Part shown: one piece after another, positions 29,801 to 39,341 of the stretch | Layout: the number at the start of each line of letters is the position of its first letter | Numbering within the stretch: position 1 is the first letter of the stretch | NCBI GenBank assembly: GCA_949373095.1 | Contig: CASIBY010000009.1 | Location: 1 to 64,000 of the forward strand | DNA: 64,000 nucleotides | DNA from: Candidatus Poseidoniaceae archaeon | GTDB taxonomy: Archaea; Thermoplasmatota; Poseidoniia; Poseidoniales; Poseidoniaceae | Direction of reading: 5' to 3' | Program-made: the position numbers and the translations under genes | The notes under the pieces: generated by a model | What the model saw: the letters and a program-made list of their open reading frames with translations, nothing else | The model's database searches: none | What the model was told of the DNA's origin: nothing

Positions 29801-29971
29801 TCCTTCAGCCAACCATCCAACAATACGTCCTGCTCGAACAAGACGATGGCCCGCTGGAGTTTTTCGTCGCCCCACCCATGTTGAGATCACACCATGAGCG
29901 AAGGGTTGCAGCGTTCCAGCGGTCAAATCTATGTCTTCATCGACTGGAGTTCCAAAGGGCATTTCAAACAT
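26798..29971 (-). CDS. Long coiled-coil protein with DUF4388/Roadblock-like N-terminal region
   Basis: 1057 aa; extended heptad-rich E/K/A/L segment; N-terminal VRAGRIVGWLAEG and GAIAIDSGMLIDEAGDLP elements. Confidence 0.75.
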   Translation of the reverse strand: MFEMPFGTPVDEDIDLTAGTLQPFAHGVISTWVGRRKTPAGHRLVRAGRIVGWLAEGSKYTQKRDLLAGDEAQQALLALESEQKVRFTATEYTIAGLGDVAELVPEAFVHQADRQGLRSMTNFVERLLARDLSKVLNHLVEDETVRGAIAIDSGMLIDEAGDLPREAESLSSQIHSILSDIRVEDINLGLGLGPSGHWTLHTSDGALLLAQSGEIALAIWTEREANHARLLSSASLILEGDVASIGEHGTSLPDGFPLREGRGGPDAILSLLKAGMDEEVTGHIQSGASSKSVSLILSRGVPVALWAPNADDESAAMTMLTEPKRKLQLIRFPAGTVVSSNSGSFETFKLKSFCDQLSTVRTRSEARQASIRASLEEMLGFEAGLEELRFQRGKVNFSTAGMEVGDGLPVMQGEAVAAVDAGLRRKLESAQQSLDEMTKAKALLEGKNKELETKKTAAQIVAREASETRQEHTVALEEAHARLNSLQVDLAESRNQSEDAEHRAERLVRRVNELEYQVSERAAELAKALGDAEASSELQEMIETLALKEAELQANLTEGSKRLNTIRQQSEDEERRLRVLTEQVSTTRERHARSQSDVLTLQEQVHVHQLELEAIKTEESMSKTRMEEDRLRRAEDESRRSNVQAELRELMDERRTLLRELGDMGARRGHAEAELSSLVEKATTLSQAHEEALADIQEAERLRARLAEEPLAQALLDDNNTFEGLGPVLERLEHARELGYSVTMLDRAVERALQVIQSTVDHVAATPRHLLSSEVMTLLERQVPQTAGAVRGLARWSVQQRLEHQLGETVNHVVLDLEHLLEDYDRSITMLRRIRNVLEQIERLGAPSHEVHALMTNCQRPEALPSLAQGTRKLIQVALDDIYLEADQRDAGEAIGLEETARVLEELITQLDASGLTDGIPRGMLWEFQRDGLLPFERESIPSSQRLPVDEDMLVDLEPSLLHEEDIDLGQAELSTTDTDGWSDLPAPSDSLPAATIAQGTTQPTKLDLDDERAQLEAELARIDAEWGHRDTTPTATSSPSDSALADLESRLSNIDF

Positions 29972-29981
29972 GTTAGTTCAC

Positions 29982-30323
29982 CTACATTTCAGGGGTTGTT
30001 GCAAGAGACTTGCGATTGAGGTCAACGCTGTGCCTCCACCTCGCAAGTTTTCCGCCTTTTCCGTGCAGCATCAGAATGCGGTACGGTGTGACGATGTCGA
30101 TCATGGTCCGGGTATCACTCTCTTCCCAAATCTCGTAAAGTTCACCGAGGCCAAGGTTTTGAGTTGCTTCCAGAGCGGTTGATGTCATTAAGACCGTGCG
30201 TTCAACGTCCGGAAATGACCCCGATTGTCCAATACTTGCCATGAGACGTCCTCGGTCATCAATCATCAGAGCTTGTTCGACACCGTTTTGGGTCGTCAAA
30301 GCGGATAATAGCCGTTGTAGCAT
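29982..30323 (-). CDS. Roadblock/LC7-domain protein
   Basis: LLSALTTQNGVEQALMIDDRGRLMASIGQSG. Confidence 0.7.
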   Translation of the reverse strand: MLQRLLSALTTQNGVEQALMIDDRGRLMASIGQSGSFPDVERTVLMTSTALEATQNLGLGELYEIWEESDTRTMIDIVTPYRILMLHGKGGKLARWRHSVDLNRKSLATTPEM

Positions 30324-30412
30324 GGTCGCTCAACCTCAGTGACACCGCTGTAGCCTTCAAGAAGTTTTGCGCTCAAGAAGGGTTTTCTGTTGATTTGAGG
30401 ACCCTATTGGAA

Positions 30413-30577
30413 TTTCCAACTGGAAAATATATTTCAAGCGCTAGGAAGCAAGGCGGTGTACCTTGATTCGGAAATATTGAGGCCCAAAGCAATCTAAACA
30501 GCCTCACCACACTCGGCTCCACGGCACCTCATCACCGATAAATTTTTAAATATAAAAATCAAATTTCCAATTGGAAA
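30413..30577. promoter_or_regulatory. Divergent promoter region with two TTTCCAAyTGGAAA palindromes
   Basis: TTTCCAACTGGAAA at 30413-30426 and the perfect palindrome TTTCCAATTGGAAA at 30564-30577, next to the A/T-rich aatttttaaatataaaaat. Confidence 0.5.
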
Positions 30578-30625
30578 ATTAAAGCAAATCTCTGCTTAGG
30601 CATTCTCAATAACGAAGCAGTTGAT

Positions 30626-31669
30626 TTGAAACACTCCAGCCACGCCCCACCGGTTATGGCCGAGGCTGCACCTGAGGGACCATTTCAAATCCCTACGTGT
30701 GATTCATGCAACAATCCTGCTGTTGTTGAACAAGCGTACTCAGGGCGTATTCTGTGCGGAAAACACCTCGCAAAATCAGTTCGGAAGAAAATTGGAAAGG
30801 AGCTCCGAATGCAACTTCCATTGAAGCGGGGCGAACATACAACCATTCTGGTGGCAGTCTCTGGCGGAAAGGATTCCGCTGTTTTGCTTCACTCTCTGGT
30901 TGATTTACTAGGAGAACGCAGAGATGTAACCATCGTTGCTGGCACCGTTGATGAGGGAATAGAAGGATACCGACCCCCATCTATTGTGTGTGCGAAAGAC
31001 CTCTGTGACCAGTTAGAAATCCGGCATGAAACCGTATCATACCCAGAACTTTCGTTTATTGAAATGGATGAAGTAGTCCGCAGGCTGCCAATGGCTATGA
31101 AGAAAGACAACAATGCACCAAGAATGCCATGTGCGTACTGCGGGGTATTCCGAAGGCAAGGAATCAACCACCTAGCAGAACGAATCGGTGCAGATTACAT
31201 CGCTTTGGGGCATAATTTGGACGATATGGCGCAAACTGTGCTAATGAATGTATCAAACGGCGACATGGAGCGCACACTCAGGCTTGCACCACACACTACG
31301 AACCGAGTGGATGGCTTGGCACCACGAATTGTCCCCTTACGTTGGGTCCCTGAACAGGAAATTCACCTCTATGCAACCCACAAAAACCTCCCCATTCATC
31401 ATGAAGAATGCCCGAACGCAAAAGGTGCACTCCGGTGGCGGCATCGGGAATTGGTTGCAACGATGGAGGCCGATGTGCCCGGCACTCGACACGGTCTCGT
31501 TCGGATGGCCGACCAAGTCAAAGCACTACGAGACCAGGTTGTTGAACTGGGCGGTGGATCAACTCGACCTGCTCCCCCTCACCCTTGTGAACGGTGTGGA
31601 AGCATGACGTCAGGCTTGCAATGCAAAGCCTGCGACATGCGAGACTTATTATCGATTGATGACGAGTGA
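30626..31669 (+). CDS. Ncs6/TtuA-type tRNA 2-thiolation enzyme (PP-loop ATPase)
   Basis: SGGKDSAVLL PP-loop, Cys motifs CDSCNNPAV and CERCGSMTSGLQCKAC, CAYCGVFRR, GHNLDDMAQTVLMN; alternative start ATG 30656. Confidence 0.9.
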   Translation: MKHSSHAPPVMAEAAPEGPFQIPTCDSCNNPAVVEQAYSGRILCGKHLAKSVRKKIGKELRMQLPLKRGEHTTILVAVSGGKDSAVLLHSLVDLLGERRDVTIVAGTVDEGIEGYRPPSIVCAKDLCDQLEIRHETVSYPELSFIEMDEVVRRLPMAMKKDNNAPRMPCAYCGVFRRQGINHLAERIGADYIALGHNLDDMAQTVLMNVSNGDMERTLRLAPHTTNRVDGLAPRIVPLRWVPEQEIHLYATHKNLPIHHEECPNAKGALRWRHRELVATMEADVPGTRHGLVRMADQVKALRDQVVELGGGSTRPAPPHPCERCGSMTSGLQCKACDMRDLLSIDDE

Positions 31670-32149
31670 TCACAGCAAATTGCTGATCAACTTCTCTAAG
31701 TCTTGAGGTCGTCCACAATAGTGACATCGCAAAACAAGAGGCTCTCTCCCCATGACACGCAAGCGGTGAGCTAACGGTTCACGTTGATTGGTGGTAATGC
31801 AGTTTGAGAATGTACAACGGACAACATTCGTAACTTCTTCCCCAATTTGAATGGTCATCTTTTCAGCGACGCTATAAGCACGAATGATGGCCACATGGGC
31901 CTCTGGAGCAACAAGAGCAAGACGATTGAGTTCATCTTGAGTCAATTCACGGTCTTCAACCTTGATGATGTCCTTTGTCCCCATCTTCTTAGAGGGTACA
32001 TTCATGACCATAGATACCGGCACTGATGTTGTCTTATTCATGTTAAGCATCTCAAGCACACGCATTGCCTGCCCGGATGGGATGTGGTCAATAACGGTCC
32101 CATTTCGGATTGCAGTTACACGTCGCATGTTGTGTTCCTGGGACATCAC
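31670..32149 (-). CDS. pyrI: Aspartate carbamoyltransferase regulatory subunit
   Basis: GTVIDHIPSGQAMRVLEML; C-terminal zinc site CTFSNCIT...CHYCGR. Confidence 0.95.
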   Translation of the reverse strand: MMSQEHNMRRVTAIRNGTVIDHIPSGQAMRVLEMLNMNKTTSVPVSMVMNVPSKKMGTKDIIKVEDRELTQDELNRLALVAPEAHVAIIRAYSVAEKMTIQIGEEVTNVVRCTFSNCITTNQREPLAHRLRVMGREPLVLRCHYCGRPQDLEKLISNLL

Positions 32150-33096
32150 AACTCACCTCCAGCTGGAGAAATGTCTTCAGGAACCTTAACGCCGAGTAAG
32201 CGGCACAAAAGAGCCATCCTTGCTACAACTCCGTTGAATGCTTGTTGGAAATACCGGGCATGCCGAGTTTTATCCACAGATGGATGAATTTCATCAACCC
32301 TTGGAAGTGGATGCATGATGATCATGCCTTCTTTGGTACCTTCCAAATTGGAAGCGTGTAATTTGTACGCTCCAGCGACTCTGTTGTACTCATCTTCATC
32401 AGCGAAACGCTCTTTTTGAATTCGTGTCATGTAAACCACATCTGCCTCTGCTAACGATGAAAGAAGGTCCTCGGTCTCAACTACATTAGCCCCGTGAGCT
32501 GTCAAATCCTCAACGATTTCAGCAGGCATTCTGAGTAGTTTTGGACTTGCAAAAATCAATTCACATCCAAAGCGAGTCAGGGCATGACTCAATGAGTGTA
32601 CGGTTCTGCCATATCGTAAGTCTCCTGCAAGAATCACTTTCAAACCGTCGAGGCGCCCATGAGCTTGTTTGATGGTAAACAAATCAAGCATGGTTTGAGT
32701 TGGGTGGTGGCCTGCTCCATCTCCACCGTTCAGAATGGGGACTCTAGCTGCATCTTGAGCATACTGAGCCGCCCCTTGACGAGGATGGCGCATGGCGATG
32801 ATATCGGTATAGCCGTCCACCATCTGAATTGTGTCAAAAAGAGTCTCTCCCTTCACGACTGATGATGTTTTGACATCACCAAGGTTGACCACATCTCCGC
32901 CCAAACGCTTCATTGCTGTTTCAAAGGACATTCGCGTTCGTGTACTTGGTTCAAAGAACAGATTTCCAAGTATTTTCCCTTGAAGCAACGGCAGATAAAT
33001 CTTACCTTCTGCAACTGGGAGTAGGCGTTCTGCGTCTTCTAGAATGCTCTGAATTTCGTCATTGGATAAATCATCCATCGTTATTAGACCGGCCAT
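32146..33096 (-). CDS. pyrB: Aspartate carbamoyltransferase catalytic subunit
   Basis: FFEPSTRTRMSFETAMKRLGG, GDGAGHHPTQTMLDLFTI, HPLPRVDEI; start within ORF to 33186 uncertain. Confidence 0.95.
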   Translation of the reverse strand: MAGLITMDDLSNDEIQSILEDAERLLPVAEGKIYLPLLQGKILGNLFFEPSTRTRMSFETAMKRLGGDVVNLGDVKTSSVVKGETLFDTIQMVDGYTDIIAMRHPRQGAAQYAQDAARVPILNGGDGAGHHPTQTMLDLFTIKQAHGRLDGLKVILAGDLRYGRTVHSLSHALTRFGCELIFASPKLLRMPAEIVEDLTAHGANVVETEDLLSSLAEADVVYMTRIQKERFADEDEYNRVAGAYKLHASNLEGTKEGMIIMHPLPRVDEIHPSVDKTRHARYFQQAFNGVVARMALLCRLLGVKVPEDISPAGGEL

Positions 33097-33227
33097 ATTA
33101 CTCCCTCGCTTTTCTGCAACGGGTGCAAGACACCCATGAACATTGCCGACATCAACGATGAGAGCTCGAGGGTAATTTCCGGCCAACAGAGCGGAGTGGT
33201 TATGGGTAAAACTGCTGTCGGAACCTC

Positions 33228-35135
33228 ATGGTCACTTGGGCTGATGTAGATTCTGCTATTGAGTCCGAGCGTCAGCGAAGGGCCAAACGCGTTGATACGG
33301 TAACTATGGTTGCCGCACTTCTAATTCTTCTTTGTGCAATCTGGCTTGCTTGGCCGACATTATCTAGCTTGTTTAGCAATAAAGGAGTTGTACTTGCTGG
33401 ATTTGGGGCACCAATGCTTCTGTTGTTTTGGGGAATAATACTGCAAGACTTGGCGTTGGATGACCCTGCCGCACGAAGCCGGATTGGTGCATCAACAACG
33501 ATAGCCTGGCCAGTCCTCATGGTGATTGGAGCGCTCGGCTTGGAAACTGATTTGAACGGACGCCTTGTTGGGAGTATCCTTGTCATGTCCGTTGGATGGT
33601 TCTGCCGGGGTCAATCCAGAACGCTCCTAAGAGGTGGTTTTGATGTCCTTCGCTTCCGTTCGATCCTCACCGGCATCGGATGCGCCTCCGCCACAACTCT
33701 GCTCTTTTCACAATCTACAGATTACACAGAGGTTATCTCTTTCATAGCCCCACTCATCGTTCTTCTATCAGTTGTTGATACAGTTTATGCTTGGATGGTC
33801 GGAGACGACCAGAAAGTACTACGTAAAGCGTTCAAGAAGCGCCTAGATGAATTAGAACTACGCCTCTTAGAACTCAAATCCCAAGGAGCTGCTGTTGACC
33901 AGGCTGCAAGTCTTCTTACCACTGCCCGAGAAGAAGGACATTTGGACCCGAAATACGGCATGAGACTTTTGGATGAGGGTGAAGAAGATATGGAACGGTC
34001 GCTATCTCTTGCAGATGATGTGGAAATCATTCGTAATGATGCATTAGACGCCGTGAACCAGGCATCGGACATCGCCCCAACTGCAAAACGTCCACAAAAA
34101 GCGTTTGACATGGGAGAGCGGGAAGTCCAACTTGGTTCTCTACGAGAGGGTGAACTTCTTTTCCGTGAAGCCAAAAAGAGGGCTTCTGAGATTATTGAAT
34201 GGTGGGGGCAAGCCGAACAAGCGATCATCGAAGCTTCTCGCCTTCTTGACGGGAAAAAGGGTGACGGAATCAAGCGATTGCACGAGATGTTGAGTGAAGC
34301 CAAAGAATTCCTTGCTTCTGAAAAACCGCATGAAGCGTTCGAATATGCCTCAGTAATCCCCACGCAATTACTTGCAGATGGAGACGCTCAAGAACGCGCC
34401 CTCGTATCCCTCAAAGAAGCCAATCGTCAACTCAAGCAGGCTGACGGCCTGGATACTTCTGAACTGGAAGAGCGGCTCAAACAAGCCGATGAAGCCGTAG
34501 ACCTAGGCCATGCCAGTCAAGCGATTGGGTTAGCAGACGGAGTTGTTCGCACCATAGAGAAAGAACGAGCGGCAATGGATGATGTCCTTCGGGCTCTCAA
34601 ACAACGCAAAAAGCTCGTTCAGCGATTCGAAGGTCGAGATGATGAAAAATCATGGGCAAAGGCCCTGGAAGAAATTGATCAGGCAGCACAAGCCAAATCA
34701 TGGTCGCATGCTGGCATGCTGCTTGAACGCATGACTGCTGGATTGGATAAGGAAGGAAAGGACAGTGATGATGCATTGGAACTGTATGACTTTGTCATTG
34801 ATGAATGGCGAACCTTGCGGAATCAATGTGATGCATCTCAAATCACCATTGAAGACGAAGACCGAAGGGAATGTGAACGAGCCATTGCCCTCGCTGAGGA
34901 AATGTTAGGAGTCAGTCGTATCGAGGACTGTTTGAACCATTTATCAGAAGCAGATGCTAGCAATGGAACGCCTGCGAAGAAGAATTTGAGCCTTTTATCT
35001 GTTCACACAAAGCCAGTTTGCATTTTATCTACGACTGCCACTTTTGCCAGTCTTGATTTATGTAAGCAGTTCGATACCACCAGACGCCACTCCCTTCGGG
35101 AGATTCATACCACTCAAAACCGTCATCTTTCATGA
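33228..35135 (+). CDS. Membrane-anchored coiled-coil protein, 635 aa; 3' end uncertain
   Basis: N-terminal TM helices then long helical region; last ~40 codons overlap the opposing gene. Confidence 0.65.
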   Translation: MVTWADVDSAIESERQRRAKRVDTVTMVAALLILLCAIWLAWPTLSSLFSNKGVVLAGFGAPMLLLFWGIILQDLALDDPAARSRIGASTTIAWPVLMVIGALGLETDLNGRLVGSILVMSVGWFCRGQSRTLLRGGFDVLRFRSILTGIGCASATTLLFSQSTDYTEVISFIAPLIVLLSVVDTVYAWMVGDDQKVLRKAFKKRLDELELRLLELKSQGAAVDQAASLLTTAREEGHLDPKYGMRLLDEGEEDMERSLSLADDVEIIRNDALDAVNQASDIAPTAKRPQKAFDMGEREVQLGSLREGELLFREAKKRASEIIEWWGQAEQAIIEASRLLDGKKGDGIKRLHEMLSEAKEFLASEKPHEAFEYASVIPTQLLADGDAQERALVSLKEANRQLKQADGLDTSELEERLKQADEAVDLGHASQAIGLADGVVRTIEKERAAMDDVLRALKQRKKLVQRFEGRDDEKSWAKALEEIDQAAQAKSWSHAGMLLERMTAGLDKEGKDSDDALELYDFVIDEWRTLRNQCDASQITIEDEDRRECERAIALAEEMLGVSRIEDCLNHLSEADASNGTPAKKNLSLLSVHTKPVCILSTTATFASLDLCKQFDTTRRHSLREIHTTQNRHLS

Positions 35136-38100
35136 TTCCTGCGGCATTGATTGAGGGTTTTGAAACAGATACTGGTTGATGCGATTGGAGAGTAGGTTCA
35201 CTCGCTACAGAGGGTTCAGAGAATTCGCTCATAGCGATTTTTTCTTCGAGTAGTTTGCCTCGGTCTTCTGAATCTACAGCACCCGCTAATCCAAAGTAAC
35301 TATCGTTGTGTGCAATACGATACAATTCCTGTGGTGAGGCGATGAGCAAGTCGTCAATGAGCGTGAACAACTTTTCCCGCGTATCTTTCTTGATTTCGTT
35401 ATTTGTGTAACGCCCGGTGAGGTCTGCCTTCAACAGGTTGAGTTCCTCCACCAGCTCCTTTGAATCATCATAATATGCTTGAACCAAAGATTGGAGGTAG
35501 GTCAATTCGTTTTCTTCTTCTTTACTGAGTTTAGAATTATTGCGAAGAACTTGAACCCAGCGGAACGCATCGGGAAGAACTGCGGCAGCAGCATTCGATT
35601 GTAGCAGAGTAAATACAGCGAGTAGAATAGCCCCTATTCCCACTGAAGTTGTCACAGGGCTAGTATCTCCTGAAAAGAATTCTTCGAAAATTGAAGCCGA
35701 AACTTCATCATTCTCTTCTTCAATTACTTCACATCCAAAAGCGTCCACTTGGCTATTGGGTGCAGTTCCTGGACAATTATCATTCATGTCAAGAACTCCA
35801 TCTTGATCGGTATCAACGGAAATATCAGTTTGATTTGCTTCATCAGTACTATTTGTTTGCCCAGTTTCGTTTGTCTCAACTGGTTCAAACACATCTGCGA
35901 AACCGTCCCCATCGTCATCTAAACAACCAAAGAATCCATCAGCAGTAGAATTCCCCATTATTTCAGGACAATAATCTGGGGGTGTTTGCCTCCTCAACGA
36001 ATGAGCCTGGCGAAGAAGACGCCCGGGTTGAATTCCAGGAAGTATTGGCCCAATTATCCCCATAGCCATCCCCATCTGTATCAGACCATTGTGTGCTTTC
36101 AAGAGGAAATGCGTCACGGTTGTCTCCGACTCCGTCCCCGTCCGAATCTTGATTCTCATTGGCATCCAAAGGAAAGAGGTCCCAACTGTTTGGAACGCCG
36201 TCGTTATCGTCGTCCCCGTTCCAAAGAATCATTGAAAAATTGAGATAATAATCAGTGCGATGGCTTGCAATCTTACTGGGGCATGTCGTCTGCTGTTCAG
36301 GACTCCACAACTCTTCTGCCCCTTCACAACCGTGAGGCACTCCAGTAACATGTACTGTAAAGTTGACGAGCGGGCTAACTTCGTCGATGTACCCTCCGGT
36401 GAAAAACTCCTCGGGGATGACGTCCATAATCTGCTCTCCAGCGATGCTGATGGTTTGTGATTCTCCGCCGTAGAATGAGTATGCCAATCCTCCAGTAGAA
36501 GGTAAGACGTCCGGTGACGACTCCAAAGAAACCATGGTGAGTCCCTCGGAGGCGATGGCGTTCACGGAGAGTGAGAGATTGTTTGCAAAAATATGGTGCG
36601 GGTGAATCTTTCCGCCCTCCGATGATGTAGTGACCTCTACCTTACTGGCCTCGGAGTTGTCAGGAATTTGATTACCGTCCAAATCCTCCCACTCGTTTGC
36701 ATTTAAAGGATACAAATCTGTGTTATCACCTACGCCATCACCATCACTGTCTTGGGTCTCATTGGCATCGTTCGGGAAGGCATCACCATTGTTGCCAACA
36801 CCGTCTCCGTCAGCATCCCTCCATTCCAAAACATCATTCGGGAATGTGTCCCCTGAATCGCTGTAACCATCGCCATCTGCATCTGGACATCCGTTTAGAT
36901 CTTGGGTGGATGTACCAGCCACCTCTAGACAGTCGTCATTGGCGTTGAGAACACCATCGGAGTCGAGGTCATTCTGGTCTATGAAGCGGAATGTAGAAGA
37001 TAATTGTTGTTGATTATCCTCTTTGTCCCAAAGAGTTAGGATAACAGTGCCGGCGGAAGAAGCAGAAGGCGTTGTCACTTGAATTGTTGAATCATTAACG
37101 ACCGTCCCCGTCACTGAACCGTATTGGCCAAATTGAACGGTGATTTCCATCGGTCTTGGACTCAGGCCAGTCGATTTTGTAGCGTACTTCAAGGTTTTAC
37201 TTGTTGCGTCATTAAAAGGAACGTGCATAACCCCGCTTTCATCGATGATAATTGAATTTCCCCCGCCAACATCGGCCCCACTCGCCATTGTGCTGACGGC
37301 CCAACTGGTGGTGACCGGATCGATTGTTGCGTATTTTAGATTCTGACCGGACCAGGTGTGATAGACAATATGAGGCTGATCGGCTAGGTCAATCGCGATT
37401 GAGGGATCTCGCCCAGTGTTCCCCGATGAATCAACAACAGTGGTTGTCCATTGTCCATTTGGAACCCCCGTCGAGTACCGTAAATCCTCATCTTTACCAT
37501 CATAGTGGGCGATATGAAGTTGACCTTGCCCATCCATGGCCATCGAAGACATGTAACCTGGATACATTTCACTTGGGGTACTTCCGGTATTTACGGTGTA
37601 GTCATCCCACTGGCCACTTTTGTCGGTGGCGATTTTTAATTTCGAGCTATCGCGGTCTTGGTAGGCGATGTAGATGTCATCGTTCTCGTCGATGACAATC
37701 GCAGACTCACATCCACGGTTGCTCCCAACATCAATACCTTGGGTCGACCAACCTGTTCCATCATGTGAGGCAATGCGGAGACCGCCACCGCACTGGTGAC
37801 TTCCTTCGGCAGCGTAGGAAATGTGTGGGTTATTGTTTGAATCAACAGCGATGCCAATCGGGCCAAACAGAGCGTTTGAAGAGACTTCTTCGCTGGTCCA
37901 GTTTGTTCCATCATAGTGCATGTACACAAGCCTTTCAGCCCATTGAGTGTATGTAGTATAGGCCGCGTGAAGGTGGTCGTTACCATCAATCACCATGTGA
38001 ACATCCCAGCAATACGTTTGTCCACAATCTTTGATTTTCAAGGTGCTCCAAGATGTTCCGTCATGAACGCTGTGCCGGATTTTGAAATTTACATCACCGA

Positions 38101-38427
38101 TATGGACGACATGGATGTGACCGCTTGAGTCCATGGCGACGGCATTCCATCGACCGGCTTCATCGCTGTAGTCCATGGTCGACTTCGACCCATTGGTGGT
38201 TGATTCCATCGTCTGTTATGTTGGAAAAGGCCAGGTCGGAAAAGCCGCTTCCACTGATCGTGATCTCTTCGCCCCCTGGAGGTCCAGCTTGAGTTGGGTG
38301 AAATTGTTGATTGTATTGGGCTTGAAAACTGTAAATTATCCCCGGAATCTTCGAGGATAGGAGTTTGCATCGTTGCTGGTGAAATAAAAACAATCAACAA
38401 TGCTGCAACTACGAACCAACTGCGCAT
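35029..38427 (-). pseudogene. Large secreted protein (signal peptide, TIG/IPT-like, beta-propeller-like repeats, thrombospondin type-3-like Ca-binding repeats, C-terminal TM) split by at least three frame breaks
   Basis: ORFs 38089..38427, 38160..38393, 35963..38209 and 35029..36165 read as sequential parts; DADGDGVGNNGDAFPNDANE repeats continue across the 35978-35982 G5 tract. Confidence 0.75.
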
Positions 38428-38574
38428 ATTTTGTTGTATTTGCTTTTCTTACAAATATGCTTTGTATCAAAACTGTTATTTCTAATTTATACTGCTCTAA
38501 AACGAAGATTTTCTCGCTGGGCACCCATTGAAAAACCACTCTAAGAACTAAATCATTACAACACATGAACCTAA

Positions 38575-39033
38575 ATGAGTTCACTTCCACGGCGGTTTAT
38601 GGGCAGAGATTGGTTCGTATTGATGCTCATGCTATCTTTCTCATTGATGTCCTCTGGGTGTATCAGCGAACAGCAAAAATTCTACTATTCCTTTGAGGAT
38701 TCCAGTGACTTAGAAAATTCTGAATCATCATCTGATATTCTATTTAGGATCACACTTGATGAGAAAGGGGGTTCTGACATGGACTTTTCCGAACTTAAGA
38801 TTACTATCACACGTGATAGCATCTCCCATGTCTGCTCCACAACCACTACGGACGGAGACTGCCGGGTAATCCAGTCATTCGGTAAAGATAATTCATCATG
38901 GGAAATTGGAGAGACCTTGAATGTGAACGAAAACGGTGTGGACATATGTTCGCAAAGTTGCATCATAACCTTCACGATAAGTGGTCCTGAAGGTGCGAAA
39001 ATTGTTGGCCCAACGATACTCAATACGACATGA
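38575..39033 (+). CDS. Small secreted lipoprotein
   Basis: Hydrophobic signal and lipobox MSSGCIS; ~120 aa exported domain with four Cys. Confidence 0.65.
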   Translation: MSSLPRRFMGRDWFVLMLMLSFSLMSSGCISEQQKFYYSFEDSSDLENSESSSDILFRITLDEKGGSDMDFSELKITITRDSISHVCSTTTTDGDCRVIQSFGKDNSSWEIGETLNVNENGVDICSQSCIITFTISGPEGAKIVGPTILNTT

Positions 39034-39124
39034 ATTATCTCAAGATGATCCGAAATCGTCTCTGAATCAATAAAAAACAGTCCTTTATATGTAATATCCG
39101 CAGATGGTAGTTTGAGGAAAAAAC

Positions 39125-39313
39125 ATGAATCTCGGAATAAATGATCGTCTTATTCGTCTCTTTGCTGGTTTCGGGATGGTCACCGTTGAGCACCTATCAG
39201 GTATTGATTGGGACATCATACTCCTCGCATTGGGTACCTGGGGTATCCTTACTTCGGCAATGGGATTTTGCCCCTTCTACAAATTGCTTGGGCACTCTTC
39301 ATGCCCTATTTGA
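39125..39313 (+). CDS. DUF2892-like small membrane protein
   Basis: MNLGINDRLIRLFAGFGMV...LLALGTWGILTSAMGFCPFYKLLG. Confidence 0.8.
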   Translation: MNLGINDRLIRLFAGFGMVTVEHLSGIDWDIILLALGTWGILTSAMGFCPFYKLLGHSSCPI

Positions 39314-39341
39314 ACGGTAGACATTGTCATCTCAACTGACT

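Noticed and set aside
33272-34363. Long antisense ORFs (104 and 192 aa) opposite the 635-aa coiled-coil gene
   Set aside because: Ser/Arg-rich compositions typical of reverse-strand shadows of acidic coiled coils.
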